A DNA stretch of 64,000 nucleotides from Arthrobacter sp. efr-133-R2A-120 (GCF_030209835.1 NZ_JARVRF010000008.1:1-64000); one strand, 5' to 3'. Positions 45,593 through 54,455 are shown, counted from the stretch's first letter. Translations and numbers: made by a program. The notes: generated by a model from the letters alone, not told the origin.

Positions 45593-47020
45593 GTGACTGA
45601 GCTATCCGCGAACCCCGCACCGTCCGTGACCGGCCCCCTGACCAGTTCCCTGGGCAGCCCGCTGACCAGCACCGCGCAAAGTGGCGCGGCAAACTATCCC
45701 GGCTTGGACGATTGGCGCCAGCTGCCTATCTCGCAGCAACCTACTTGGACCGACAGGGGTGTCTTCGACGCCTCCGTCAAGGAACTCTCCGTACTTCCCC
45801 CGCTGGTCTTCGCGGGCGAAGTCGACATCTTGCGCGAGCGTTTGGCCGCTGCAGCCCAGGGCAAGGCATTCCTGCTTCAGGGTGGCGACTGCGCCGAGAC
45901 GTTCGAAGACGCCACGGCCGACAAGATCAGTGCCCGGGTCCGCACCATCCTGCAGATGGCCGTTGTCCTCACCTATGGTGCGGCCATGCCCGTCATCAAG
46001 ATGGGCCGCATGGCCGGCCAGTTCGCCAAGCCCCGGTCCTCGAACGAGGAAACCCGCGACGGCGTGACCTTGCCTGCGTACCGCGGCGACATCGTCAACG
46101 GCTACGATTTCACCCCGGAGTCCCGCGCCCACGACGCCAGCCGCATGCTGAAGGCCTACCACACCTCGGCTTCCACGCTGAACCTCATCCGCGCCTTCAC
46201 GCAGGGCGGCTTCGCCGATCTTCGCCTGGTGCACCTCTGGAACAAGGGCTTCACCGAAAACCCCGCCCATGCCCGCTACGAGTCCTTGGCGAGGGACATC
46301 GACCGCGCCATCAAGTTCATGGCATCCTGCGGCGCCGATTTCGAAGCCCTCAAGCGCGTGGAGTTCTTCGCGAGCCACGAGGCATTGCTGCTGGACTACG
46401 AGCGCGCACTGACGCGCATCGACTCCCGCACGGGACTTCCCTACGACACTTCCGGGCACTTCCTCTGGATCGGTGAACGCACCCGTGAGCTCGACCATGC
46501 GCATGTGGACTTCCTGTCCCGCGTCCGCAATCCGATCGGCGTCAAGCTTGGTCCCGGGACCTCCGGAGACGACGCGCTGCGGCTCATTGACAAGCTGGAC
46601 CCGAACCGCGAGCCCGGCCGCCTCACCTTCATCACCCGGATGGGTTCGAAGAACATCCGCGAGAAGCTGCCCGCCGTCGTCGAGAAGGTCACGGCCTCCG
46701 GCGCACAGGTCCTCTGGGTCACGGACCCCATGCACGGGAACACTGTCACCTCACCCAACGGGTACAAGACCCGCAACTTCGACGACGTCGTGGACGAAGT
46801 CCGCGGGTTCTTCGAAGTCCACCACGCCCTGGGCACGGTACCCGGTGGTCTGCACATGGAAATGACCGGCGACGACGTAGCGGAATGCCTCGGCGGCGCC
46901 GATCCCATTGACCAAGACGCCTTCCTGGACCGCTACGAGTCCGTGTGCGATCCCCGCCTGAACCACATGCAATCCCTCGAGATGGCATTCCTGGTGGCTG
47001 GAGCCCTCACCAAGCGGTAA
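45593..47020 (+). CDS. aroG: Class II DAHP synthase (3-deoxy-7-phosphoheptulonate synthase)
   Basis: This 475-residue enzyme joins phosphoenolpyruvate and erythrose 4-phosphate in the first step of the shikimate pathway. Class II signatures are LLQGGDCAETFEDATADKI (about 98-117), the KMGRMAGQFAKPRS segment (about 139-152), WIGERTRELDHAHVDF and the terminal MTGDDVAECLGGA. It is the homologue of Rv2178c (AroG). The first 35 residues are a loose N-terminal extension. Start GTG 45593 fits a leaderless transcript. Confidence 0.95.
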   Translation: MTELSANPAPSVTGPLTSSLGSPLTSTAQSGAANYPGLDDWRQLPISQQPTWTDRGVFDASVKELSVLPPLVFAGEVDILRERLAAAAQGKAFLLQGGDCAETFEDATADKISARVRTILQMAVVLTYGAAMPVIKMGRMAGQFAKPRSSNEETRDGVTLPAYRGDIVNGYDFTPESRAHDASRMLKAYHTSASTLNLIRAFTQGGFADLRLVHLWNKGFTENPAHARYESLARDIDRAIKFMASCGADFEALKRVEFFASHEALLLDYERALTRIDSRTGLPYDTSGHFLWIGERTRELDHAHVDFLSRVRNPIGVKLGPGTSGDDALRLIDKLDPNREPGRLTFITRMGSKNIREKLPAVVEKVTASGAQVLWVTDPMHGNTVTSPNGYKTRNFDDVVDEVRGFFEVHHALGTVPGGLHMEMTGDDVAECLGGADPIDQDAFLDRYESVCDPRLNHMQSLEMAFLVAGALTKR

Positions 47021-47052
47021 CGCCCACCAAGGGCAGTCCAGCAGCAAGCTGG

Positions 47053-47100
47053 CATACAGGAAAGGCGATCCGGGATGTTCCGGATCGCCTTTCCTGTATG
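47053..47100. terminator. Perfect 21-bp bidirectional terminator between aroG and the kinase gene
   Basis: The arm at 47053-47073 pairs perfectly with 47080-47100 around a 6-nt loop. It lies between converging genes and is unusually long for a bacterial terminator. Confidence 0.8.
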
Positions 47101-47108
47101 GGCACGTC

Positions 47109-49199
47109 CTACACGACGGTCAGTGTGACGACGGAGCCCTCCGGCGCATCGCTGTCCACGGGGTTCTGGTCCCGGACAGTGCCGAAGAAGCCACCCAGGA
47201 TGTTGTTGATCTTGACCTCGAATCCGAGCGACTCCAAGGCTTTGCGTGCGGCATCGGCCTGCTTGCCGATGAAGTTCGGGACGTGCACCATCTTCGGCCC
47301 CTTGGACAGGGTCAAGGTGACGGAGTCGCCGCGGACCAGGGTGCCGTTGGCAGGAGTCTGGCTGACAACGGCTCCCGCGGGGACCTTCTTGTCGTTGACG
47401 GGTTCCGGCGCAATTTTGGCGGTCAATCCGGCATCGCTGATCGCTTTGACGGCGGCTTGCTGGGTCATGCCCCGGACATCCGGTACGGGGAGGGGCTGCG
47501 GTCCCTTGGAAACCACCAATGCCACCGGAGTGCCGTGACGGACTGCGGTGTCCTGGGCCGGGGACTGGGAGATGACCGTGCCCGAAGGCACTTTGTCGTC
47601 ATACTGTTCGGTGACTTTGCCGAGGGCCATCCCGGCCACGCCAAGGGCATTTTTTGCCTGGTCGAGTGTCAGGCCGGTCATCGCGGCAAGCGGAAACAAC
47701 TGCGGACCCTTCGAGACGAAGAGCGACACCGCTTGGAACTTCCGGACTACCTGGCCGGATGCGGGCTCTGTTCCAACTGCCAACCCCGCCGTGACTTCGT
47801 CGTCGTACACGTCTTTCGGCTCGGATTGGAATCCTGCGGTTCTCAACAGTTGCTGTGCCTCCGCAACCGTCTTGTTCTTGGTGTCCGGTATGGTTCCGGG
47901 CGAGCCGGGTCCCATGCCGAAGAACCAGCCCGCCGCTGTGGCCAGGATCGCCAGCACAATGACCACAATGGTCCAGATCACTGCCCGACGGCGTGGATTG
48001 CCTTCCCGCAAAGAGCGCGACGGCGTAGCTGCCGCCCGGGCGCGGTCCTTTTCTTCCTGGCGCTCCATGCGCTTGATGTCGCGTTTGCTGGGCGGGGCTT
48101 CCGCCGGATCCAGGGGTTCCCGGTCCGGTGGCACCTGGATGTCGAAAGCCGCGGCGCCGGCGGAGAATCCCGCCGGTGGAAGCACCGTGGTTGGATTGCG
48201 CTGGTTCGAGATGATCTCCGTCGGGCGTCCGATGCGCTCCAGGGGCTCCGTGCGTTCAGTAGGGAAAGGGGCGACTACCGCGGTGGCCCCGGCCGCTTCT
48301 TGTTGCCCTTCCGGCCCCGCAGCCTTGGCGGCGGGCGGGTCGATGTCCAGTTGCGCGTCGCTCAAGGTTGTGCGGATATGCCGAAGTTCCGACAAAAGTG
48401 CAGAACCGTCCACAGGACGCTCTTCGGGTTCCTTCGCGGTGCACCACTGGACGAGTTCGTCCACGTCCGCGGCAAGTCCGGGCACAGCGAGCGACGGCGG
48501 AGCGACGGCCGCGTTCACGTGTTGGTAGGCGACCTGGATGGGAACCTCGCCCGCATAGGGTTGCCCGCCGGTCAGCATCTCGTAAAGCATGATGCCGGTC
48601 GAATAGATGTCGCTCCGGGCGTCGGCGGGTTTGCCGAGGACCAATTCGGGAGCCAAATATGCGACCGTGCCGATCAGGGCGCCGGTGCTGGTTGTGGCAG
48701 TGACCGCCCGGGCCAGGCCGAAATCGCCCACCTTGATGCGGCCGTCGTCGGCGATCAGGACATTCTCCGGTTTTACGTCGCGGTGAATCAGCCCTGCCGC
48801 ATGGGCGGCTGCGAGTCCTTCGATGACGGGGTCGATCAGTGCAAAGGCCAGCCGGGGTGGAAGCGCGGCCTTCTCGTTGAGGACGTCGCGCAGAGTGTGG
48901 CCCTTGATGTACTCCATGACGATGTACGCAATGTGGCCGTCTTGTCCCTGGTCGAGGACTCCAACGACATGCGGGTGGGAAAGGCTGGCCGCGGCCCGGG
49001 CCTCACGCTGCAAGCGGTCGAGGAAATTTTGGTCATTGGCCAAGTGCGGATGCAGCACTTTGAGCGCCACGTCGCGGTCGAGCCGCTCGTCGGTGGCGAG
49101 ATAGACGGTTGACATTCCGCCGCCTGCAAGGCGCGATCGCACCAGGTAGCGCCCGTCCACGAGGGATCCAAGGAGATGGTCCGAAACTTGTTCCTGCAC
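47109..49199 (-). CDS. pknL: Ser/Thr protein kinase with four PASTA domains (PknL/PknB type)
   Basis: This 696-residue membrane kinase has a cytoplasmic kinase domain (about 10-275) with glycine loop LAGGGMSTVYLA, catalytic HRDVKPENVLI (about 137) and DFGLARA (about 157), a juxtamembrane region, one TM (about 404-428, VIWTIVVIVLAILATAAGWF) and four extracellular PASTA repeats (about 432-696, each near 66 residues). PASTA domains sense peptidoglycan fragments or lipid II. Its place beside aroG and the Rv2175c-like gene points to PknL; mycobacterial PknL lacks PASTA but corynebacterial PknL has them. Transcription looks leaderless. Confidence 0.9.
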   Translation of the reverse strand: MQEQVSDHLLGSLVDGRYLVRSRLAGGGMSTVYLATDERLDRDVALKVLHPHLANDQNFLDRLQREARAAASLSHPHVVGVLDQGQDGHIAYIVMEYIKGHTLRDVLNEKAALPPRLAFALIDPVIEGLAAAHAAGLIHRDVKPENVLIADDGRIKVGDFGLARAVTATTSTGALIGTVAYLAPELVLGKPADARSDIYSTGIMLYEMLTGGQPYAGEVPIQVAYQHVNAAVAPPSLAVPGLAADVDELVQWCTAKEPEERPVDGSALLSELRHIRTTLSDAQLDIDPPAAKAAGPEGQQEAAGATAVVAPFPTERTEPLERIGRPTEIISNQRNPTTVLPPAGFSAGAAAFDIQVPPDREPLDPAEAPPSKRDIKRMERQEEKDRARAAATPSRSLREGNPRRRAVIWTIVVIVLAILATAAGWFFGMGPGSPGTIPDTKNKTVAEAQQLLRTAGFQSEPKDVYDDEVTAGLAVGTEPASGQVVRKFQAVSLFVSKGPQLFPLAAMTGLTLDQAKNALGVAGMALGKVTEQYDDKVPSGTVISQSPAQDTAVRHGTPVALVVSKGPQPLPVPDVRGMTQQAAVKAISDAGLTAKIAPEPVNDKKVPAGAVVSQTPANGTLVRGDSVTLTLSKGPKMVHVPNFIGKQADAARKALESLGFEVKINNILGGFFGTVRDQNPVDSDAPEGSVVTLTVV

Positions 49200-49205
49200 C
49201 CTACG

Positions 49206-49211
49206 ATCCTA
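49206..49211 (-). promoter_or_regulatory. -10 box TAGGAT, leaderless-type, for the kinase gene
   Basis: On the minus strand TAGGAT is followed by 6 nt (CGTAGG) and GTG 49199. Confidence 0.5.
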
Positions 49212-49225
49212 GTTGAGCAAAAACT

Positions 49226-49256
49226 CGGGCCCGAATCGCCATGCGATCCGGGCCCG
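49226..49256 (-). terminator. Hairpin between the lytic transglycosylase end and the kinase start
   Basis: CGGGCCCGAATCGC (49226-49239) pairs with GCGATCCGGGCCCG (49243-49256) with one A-C mismatch. It lies just past the stop of the minus-strand transglycosylase gene, on the same strand as the kinase gene downstream of it. Confidence 0.65.
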
Positions 49257-49272
49257 TGTTGAGCGGCTTGAT

Positions 49273-50643
49273 TTAGCTGAAGCTCTTCTTCAGGGCCAAG
49301 ATCGAGGCGACGTAGGCCTTCGTGTCGTCGTACATGCCGTGCTTGCTCACCGAGTACTGGCCCTGGTAGTAGCCTGCGATGGCCGTGTTCAAGTCTTTGC
49401 TGGTGTTGACGAGGGCCCGGATGATGGCGACGCCGGCGGTCACATTGTCATACGGGTCCAGGATGTTGAGCTTGCGTCCCACCAGTTGGGAAGCCCATTC
49501 TCCCGAGGACGGAATCACCTGCATCGTGCCGATGGCGTTGGCCGGAGAGACTGCACGCTGGTTGAAACCGGATTCCTGGTAGGCGAATGCCAGGGCCAAT
49601 GACGGGTCCACGCCCATCCGACGAGCGGTATCGGCCACGATCCCCTTCATCTGGGCGACGCTGGGAACGGGGGAAGCATTGAGCAGGGCCTTGTTCGCGT
49701 TGGCGGAACTGACTACCGCATCCGGGTAGGTGTAGCCGAGGAATGTGCTCGGAACCAGGGGAGTGCTCACGGGAGCCGGAGCCGGGGCTGCAGGAGCGCC
49801 CGGGATGGCGAGCTTCTGCCCCGGGTAGATGATGGTGCTCATGGACAGCTTGTTGGCCGACAACAGCGATGAGAGGGAGACGCCAACGCGCGACGCGATG
49901 CCGCCCAAAGTGTCACCCGACTTGATGGTGTACGAGCCGGTGCCGGCAAGTGCTGGTGCCGCCGGCGCAGGGGCCGCTGGTGCCGGTGCTGAAGGGGCCG
50001 GTGCGTTCGTTCCCGGGCCGACCTTGATTTTCTGTCCCGGATAGATGATGGACCGGCCGTTAAGGCCGTTCCAGCTGAAGACGTCGGACAGCGCCACACC
50101 GTGGCGTGCGGCAATGCCGCTCAGAGTATCCCCGGGGACGACTGTGTAGCTGGAAGCCGACGACGGCGCCGGGGTGGTTGCCGGGCTTGCTGCGGGTGCC
50201 GGCGCGGGTGCAGGCGCACTTGGGGCGCTTGCAGAACCGGTCAACTTGATCTGCTGTCCCGGGTAGATGATGGTGTTGCCCGAGAGCCCGTTGAGCTTCA
50301 GTACGGTGTTGGTGTTCAGCCCGTAGCGGGCCGCGATGCCGCTGATGGTATCGCCCCGGACGATGGTGTAGGTGGCCGGGACCGCAGGTGCCATAGGCTG
50401 CAGGGCAGCCGGAATGGTCGCGGCAACCGCGGACGCGGGAATGACGTTTGCAGACACGGCCGAGGCCTGGGCCCGGATGGCAGCGGCAAGTGATGCAGGG
50501 ATCTTCTGGGTCTGTACTGCTGGAAGCGCGGTTGCCGGTTGGGCGAGCGCCAATGAAGAGAGCATGACGGCGGGCAGAGCCGCTGTGGTGGCCGCAATTA
50601 CGGGCATGCTCGTTGTCTTCTTGGGCGAGCGGGGCGTCGTCAT
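49273..50643 (-). CDS. Secreted lytic transglycosylase with three LysM domains
   Basis: This 456-residue protein has an N-terminal signal region (VIAATTAALPAVMLSSLALA, about 15-35), three LysM peptidoglycan-binding domains (about 100-145, 168-213, 230-275; each with YT..SGDT/RGDT and IIYPGQ) separated by Ala/Pro linkers, and a C-terminal SLT transglycosylase domain with the catalytic Glu in AYQESGFNQRAVSP (about 355). It cleaves glycan strands outside the cell. ATG 50643 is chosen because GAGG stands 9 nt upstream and the secretion signal follows; longer frames to 50940 run into the divergent gene. Confidence 0.88.
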   Translation of the reverse strand: MTTPRSPKKTTSMPVIAATTAALPAVMLSSLALAQPATALPAVQTQKIPASLAAAIRAQASAVSANVIPASAVAATIPAALQPMAPAVPATYTIVRGDTISGIAARYGLNTNTVLKLNGLSGNTIIYPGQQIKLTGSASAPSAPAPAPAPAASPATTPAPSSASSYTVVPGDTLSGIAARHGVALSDVFSWNGLNGRSIIYPGQKIKVGPGTNAPAPSAPAPAAPAPAAPALAGTGSYTIKSGDTLGGIASRVGVSLSSLLSANKLSMSTIIYPGQKLAIPGAPAAPAPAPVSTPLVPSTFLGYTYPDAVVSSANANKALLNASPVPSVAQMKGIVADTARRMGVDPSLALAFAYQESGFNQRAVSPANAIGTMQVIPSSGEWASQLVGRKLNILDPYDNVTAGVAIIRALVNTSKDLNTAIAGYYQGQYSVSKHGMYDDTKAYVASILALKKSFS

Positions 50644-50729
50644 GGGAGCAATCCTCATCTCAGCAGCGGACGTCGGGAATGCCGCTGTTGCCAGTGTTAC
50701 TAAAGTGAGTAGTGATGCAAATGTGATCA

Positions 50730-50746
50730 ATGTGAATCTCTCACAT
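50730..50746. promoter_or_regulatory. Palindrome ATGTGA-N5-TCACAT in the divergent region
   Basis: ATGTGA (50730-50735) and TCACAT (50741-50746) form a perfect inverted repeat 87 nt upstream of the transglycosylase. It resembles a CRP site but has a 5-nt instead of a 6-nt centre. Confidence 0.4.
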
Positions 50747-50867
50747 TTTTCGATTCCGCACAAGAAATCCCGGCGCATTCGATTCCCGGGCAATTCGGGG
50801 ACACAAATTCCGCCCCTACCGTCCGTCTGGCTAGGCGCAAAGCGCGCGGGCGTGGCAATCTTGATCC

Positions 50868-51221
50868 GTGAGTAATGTAGAAAGCCTCGTTTCCGATTGG
50901 CTGCCGCTGCCCGATGTGGCAGAGCTGCTGAACGTTTCAATCACCAAGGTCCACGGTCTTCTGGATGAGCGTGCAGTGGTGGCTGTGAGAGTGGGCGAAC
51001 GCAACATCCGTTCGATTCCTGCCCTCTTTATCCAGGACGGTCATGTGGTGGATAGCCTGAAGGGCACCATTGCAGTGCTCGGCGATGCCGGGTACACGGA
51101 TGAGGAGCTCATTGCGTGGCTTTTCACTCCGGATGAGTCACTGCGTGGCCGCCCAGTCGACGCGCTGCGTGAAGGGCGCAAGACTGAAATCCGACGCAGG
51201 GCTCAATCGCTTGCCTGGTGA
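50868..51221 (+). CDS. Rv2175c-family DNA-binding protein
   Basis: This 117-residue protein has the Rv2175c winged-helix layout: LPLPDVAELLNVSITKVHGLLDERAVVAV (about 13-41) is the helix-turn-helix, followed by a small C-terminal domain. In mycobacteria Rv2175c is a DNA-binding substrate of PknL, whose gene is next to it; here the kinase is two genes away. The start is GTG 50868. Its role is unknown in this organism. CAATCT is 6 nt upstream of the start, an imperfect -10 box. Confidence 0.85.
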   Translation: MSNVESLVSDWLPLPDVAELLNVSITKVHGLLDERAVVAVRVGERNIRSIPALFIQDGHVVDSLKGTIAVLGDAGYTDEELIAWLFTPDESLRGRPVDALREGRKTEIRRRAQSLAW

Positions 51222-51231
51222 GGGACTCCTG

Positions 51232-51285
51232 CCTTAAATACAGTGGTGGCGATCAGCAAGCTGATCGCCACCACTGTATTTAAGG
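51232..51285. terminator. Perfect 25-bp palindromic terminator
   Basis: The arm at 51232-51256 pairs perfectly with 51261-51285 around CAAG. It lies between the Rv2175c-like gene and the converging polyprenyl synthase gene. AT-rich ends (TTAAATA/TATTTAA) give T-runs on both strands. Confidence 0.8.
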
Positions 51286-51306
51286 GGTATGCATCCAGAA
51301 GGCCTT

Positions 51307-51333
51307 TAACCTGGATAACCTGGATAACCTGGA
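51307..51333. repeat. 9-nt tandem repeat TAACCTGGA, three copies
   Basis: TAACCTGGA occurs at 51307-51315, 51316-51324 and 51325-51333, followed by a partial unit. It sits in the intergenic gap between two converging genes and is not protein coding. Confidence 0.85.
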
Positions 51334-51346
51334 TTTACGCAAAGGT

Positions 51347-52438
51347 TCACGCTGCCCGGCTGACTGCGGCTTCGGCCAACTGCCTGAGTGCGGTAAGCGG
51401 AAGTTCGGCCAGGGGGAGGCGATCCAGGGCCTCGAAAGCCTCGTTACTGAGCTCCTCGATCATTGATTCCGTGGCTTCGAGGGCGCCGCAATCCACGATG
51501 ATCCGCCTGATCTCGGCAACCTCGGCCTCACCAAGGTCCTGCCTTCCGAGCATGGTATCGATGTAGCTCGAATCAGCAGCTCCGGCCTGGTTGATCGCGA
51601 AGCCCACCAGCACGGTGCGCTTGCCCTCGCGGAGGTCATCCCCCGCGGGCTTTCCTGTAGTCCCGGGGTCTCCGAACACTCCCAGGACGTCGTCGCGTAG
51701 CTGGAATGCTTCACCAAGCGGCAACGCGAAGGCGGAATAGCCTCGCAGAAGCTCTTCGCTGCCCCCAGCCAATGCGCCCCCAAGAGCCAAGGGGTGTTCA
51801 GTCGAGTACTTCGCCGATTTGAAACGGATGATGGACTGGGCGCGGTGGACGGCACCTGCGCGGTCCCGCACCGGACCTGCGACTTCCTCCAGGATGTCCA
51901 GGTATTGACCGGCCATGACTTCGGCGCGCATCAGGTTGAAGATCCGCCGCGCACGGGTGCCGGAGGCGGCCCTGCCACCAATCTCCGTGAACGCCTCTTC
52001 ACTGAAGGACAGGCACAGGTCTCCGGTCAGGATGGCGGCCGCGTGCCCGAAGCGCTCGCTGTCGAGGGCCCATCCTTCGCCCTCATGGAGCTGGGTGAAC
52101 CTCTTGTGGACGCTGGGACCGCCGCGCCGCGTATCAGAGCGGTCGATGATGTCATCGTGAATCAGGGCTGCAGCCTGAAAAAGTTCCAAAGCGCAGCCCG
52201 CAGTGATGATGTCGGGATGTGCGGACTCACCTCCGGCACCTCTCCATCCCCAGTAGCACATCAAGGCCCGGAGCCGTTTGCCGCCTGTCACAAGGCTCGT
52301 GATTGAGCCCATGAGGGGAGCGACATCGGGAGAGATGGTGGCCATGGTTTCTTGTTGCGCCCCAAGGAAGCCGCTAAGTTTGGCGGCGACATCGGCCACA
52401 AAACGGCTCTGTTCCGAACCGAGGCTATCCGCGGTCAC
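51347..52438 (-). CDS. Polyprenyl (geranylgeranyl-type) diphosphate synthase
   Basis: This 363-residue trans-prenyltransferase extends allylic diphosphates with IPP. The first Asp-rich motif DDIIDRSD is near residue 95 and the second, LRDDVLGVFGD, near 247. The residues before the first motif decide chain length; here AALIH suggests a long product such as C20 or more, but the exact length is not readable. It corresponds to IdsA2 (Rv2173). GTG 52438 overlaps the upstream lipoprotein stop by 4 nt, so the two genes are coupled. Confidence 0.87.
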   Translation of the reverse strand: MTADSLGSEQSRFVADVAAKLSGFLGAQQETMATISPDVAPLMGSITSLVTGGKRLRALMCYWGWRGAGGESAHPDIITAGCALELFQAAALIHDDIIDRSDTRRGGPSVHKRFTQLHEGEGWALDSERFGHAAAILTGDLCLSFSEEAFTEIGGRAASGTRARRIFNLMRAEVMAGQYLDILEEVAGPVRDRAGAVHRAQSIIRFKSAKYSTEHPLALGGALAGGSEELLRGYSAFALPLGEAFQLRDDVLGVFGDPGTTGKPAGDDLREGKRTVLVGFAINQAGAADSSYIDTMLGRQDLGEAEVAEIRRIIVDCGALEATESMIEELSNEAFEALDRLPLAELPLTALRQLAEAAVSRAA

Positions 52439-52971
52439 TTGATTGACCCGGCGGCCACGTTGGCACCGATGGTGAACGTGGATTTGCCTGCCGTTTCCAC
52501 CACTGAGATATTCACCGTTTCATTGTCGCCACGGAGGAAATCCTTTGATTTGATACTTCCCACGGTGTTTCCGGGAACTTCCTTAAAGCCCTGCGCCGTG
52601 AGCGCGGAAGTATAAAAGGCCACGACTGCGTCGACCGGAGACGCAATGGTGCCGACCAGGGCCACCGACGCCGGGGAGGAGTTCTTGTCGAAACTGCTGG
52701 ATTCCACCGCTGCCTTGGGCATCAACGGAATCAATTGCTGCGGGAATCCCGGAACCAGGGCGCCGACCGCCGCCGAAGCTCCTGCGGCCCCCGTGGAAGT
52801 GGCAGCCGGCGCCGGACTCGCCGAGGCAGTGACCGCCCCGGACGACGATGTTGGCCCCGCCCCTTGGGATGCCGTGCTTGCAGGGGACGACCCGCAAGCC
52901 GAGATGGTCAACGCGACGCCCGTGGCCAACAGGGCCAGGCTGACGGGTTGAGGCTTTCCAAAGAGCTTCAC
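52435..52971 (-). CDS. Lipoprotein of unknown function
   Basis: This 178-residue protein has a lipoprotein signal (LALLATGVALTISAC, lipid-modified Cys26), an Ala/Ser/Thr-rich low-complexity linker (about 27-75) and a C-terminal globular domain (about 85-178: VAFYTSALTAQGFKEVPG, VSISVVETAG-like strands). It is exported and anchored to the outer face of the membrane. GTG 52971 has AGGAGG 8 nt upstream. It is the first gene of a two-gene operon with the polyprenyl synthase, suggesting an envelope role. Confidence 0.8.
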   Translation of the reverse strand: MKLFGKPQPVSLALLATGVALTISACGSSPASTASQGAGPTSSSGAVTASASPAPAATSTGAAGASAAVGALVPGFPQQLIPLMPKAAVESSSFDKNSSPASVALVGTIASPVDAVVAFYTSALTAQGFKEVPGNTVGSIKSKDFLRGDNETVNISVVETAGKSTFTIGANVAAGSIK

Positions 52972-53055
52972 AGGGATTTCCTCCTGGGGACGACGCCGGA
53001 TGCTGCCTCCAGTTTAGGACGCCGGATGCGGCCTCCCGTAACCAGTGCCGCGGCA

Positions 53056-53061
53056 TAGGAT
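53056..53061 (+). promoter_or_regulatory. -10 box TAGGAT, leaderless-type, for dinB
   Basis: TAGGAT is followed by 6 nt and GTG 53068. The gene is divergent from the lipoprotein gene. No clear LexA box is seen. Confidence 0.5.
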
Positions 53062-53067
53062 TTCCTT

Positions 53068-54336
53068 GTGAGACCACAAGCAGAGGACAACGGGCGGGGC
53101 CCCGGACAAGAATTCGCCCCGGATCCCGCTGCCCTGCGGGAACTGAGGCGAACCAGCATCCTCCACGTAGACATGGATGCCTTCTTTGTCTCCGTGGAAC
53201 TGCGCACGCGGCCTGAACTCAAGGGGAAGCCCGTCATTGTGGGGTTTCCGGTGGATCGCTCAGTTGTGCTGTCCGCATCCTACGAAGCGCGCGCGTTGGG
53301 CGTGAAGTCTGCCATGCCCATGGCCAACGCCATGCGGATGTGCCCCAACGCGATCATCATCGAACCCCGCCACACCCTTTATTACGAGGTGTCCCGGCAG
53401 CTGATGGGAATATTCGAATCGATAACGGACCTCGTGGAGCCGTTGAGCGTCGACGAGGCTTTCCTGGACGTCGGCGGCGCGATCAGGAGGCTTGGTCCGC
53501 CTCTTCAGATCGGCCATTTGATCCGGAGCCGCGTTGCGTCCGAGCTGGGAATCACTGCGTCCGTGGGGATAGCCGCCAACAAGTTCGTTGCCAAAATAGC
53601 TTCTACACGCTGCAAACCCGACGGACTGCTCCTGATTGAGGCGGGGCAGACCGTAGCCTACTTGCACAGCCTGCCCGTGAACGCCTTGTGGGGAGTCGGG
53701 GCCAAGACCGCCGATGTCCTCGCCAGGCTGGGGATCCGTACCGTCGCTGATGTTGCGGCCACGCCGCTTTCTTCCTTGAAAAAGGTCCTTGGAGCTTCGG
53801 GCGAGCACGTCCACCGATTGTCGCTGGGCCTGGATCCGCGGCCGGTCACGCCTACCCGCCTCGAAAAGAGCATTGGCTCCGAGGAAACGTTCGCAGTTGA
53901 CACTCCGGATGACGCGCTCCTGCACCGCGAGTTGCTGAGGCTCTCCCACCGAACCGCTTCACGGCTGCGGACAGCCGGAATGGTAGCCCGGACCATCGCG
54001 CTGAAGCTGCGCTATGCGGATTTTTCGACAATCAGCCGCAGCAAGACAATGCATACGCCGGTGGACAGCGCCCAGCTGATCTATCAGGTGGCGAGCCAGT
54101 TGCTGGCGTCCTTGGGGGAGCGGCCGATGAGCGTGCGGCTTGTGGGAGTCCGCGCCGAGCAGCTTGAGCCGGCCGAGCATGCCTCGCTGCAGTTAAGCCT
54201 GGATCGCAGGGACGACAACTGGCGGGCCGCCGAGCAGGCGCTTGACCGAGTCACCGAGCGATTCGGCAGCAAGACTGTCCTTCCGGCAACGCTTCTGGAG
54301 CCGCATGCGGAGCCCGATGGGCAGGGCTCTCCCTAG
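53068..54336 (+). CDS. dinB: DNA polymerase IV (Y family)
   Basis: This 422-residue translesion polymerase has HVDMDAFFVSVE (catalytic Asp35, Asp37), SYEARALGVKSAMPM (about 71-85), SVDEAFLDV (Asp/Glu about 130), a helix-hairpin-helix thumb (WGVGAKTADVLARLGI) and a little-finger domain. It ends in a disordered tail without an obvious beta-clamp motif. It copies damaged DNA at the cost of accuracy. The start is GTG 53068, fitting a leaderless transcript. Confidence 0.93.
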   Translation: MRPQAEDNGRGPGQEFAPDPAALRELRRTSILHVDMDAFFVSVELRTRPELKGKPVIVGFPVDRSVVLSASYEARALGVKSAMPMANAMRMCPNAIIIEPRHTLYYEVSRQLMGIFESITDLVEPLSVDEAFLDVGGAIRRLGPPLQIGHLIRSRVASELGITASVGIAANKFVAKIASTRCKPDGLLLIEAGQTVAYLHSLPVNALWGVGAKTADVLARLGIRTVADVAATPLSSLKKVLGASGEHVHRLSLGLDPRPVTPTRLEKSIGSEETFAVDTPDDALLHRELLRLSHRTASRLRTAGMVARTIALKLRYADFSTISRSKTMHTPVDSAQLIYQVASQLLASLGERPMSVRLVGVRAEQLEPAEHASLQLSLDRRDDNWRAAEQALDRVTERFGSKTVLPATLLEPHAEPDGQGSP

Positions 54337-54393
54337 GCGTCGAAGTGCGCTCGCGCGCCTCCGGAGTGTCTTTCAGAACAGCGGCCAACAAAC

Positions 54394-54399
54394 TATCCT
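54394..54399 (+). promoter_or_regulatory. Candidate -10 TATCCT for the DUF3040 gene
   Basis: TATCCT (54394-54399) lies 17 nt after TTTCAG (54371-54376). A start near 54406 would give a leader of about 165 nt that contains two hairpins. Confidence 0.4.
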
Positions 54400-54455
54400 A
54401 GAGATACACAGATTTAGACCGTCTGGATAAATTGCCATGTTGCGTCTGTTCCGTG

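Noticed and set aside
47283..49112. A plus-strand open frame opposite the PASTA kinase gene (about 609 codons)
   Set aside because: It is antisense to clear kinase and PASTA motifs and has no family features.
50644..50867. Possible c-di-AMP (ydaO-type) riboswitch upstream of the transglycosylase
   Set aside because: Such leaders are common before wall hydrolases in actinobacteria, but I could not find the conserved core segments in this region.
50644..50940. Longer N-terminus for the lytic transglycosylase
   Set aside because: It would run through the divergent promoter and into the start of the Rv2175c-like gene; ATG 50643 has a ribosome site and leads directly into the secretion signal.
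51307..51333. Short direct repeats as a CRISPR remnant
   Set aside because: The 9-nt units are contiguous, without spacers, and there are no cas genes.
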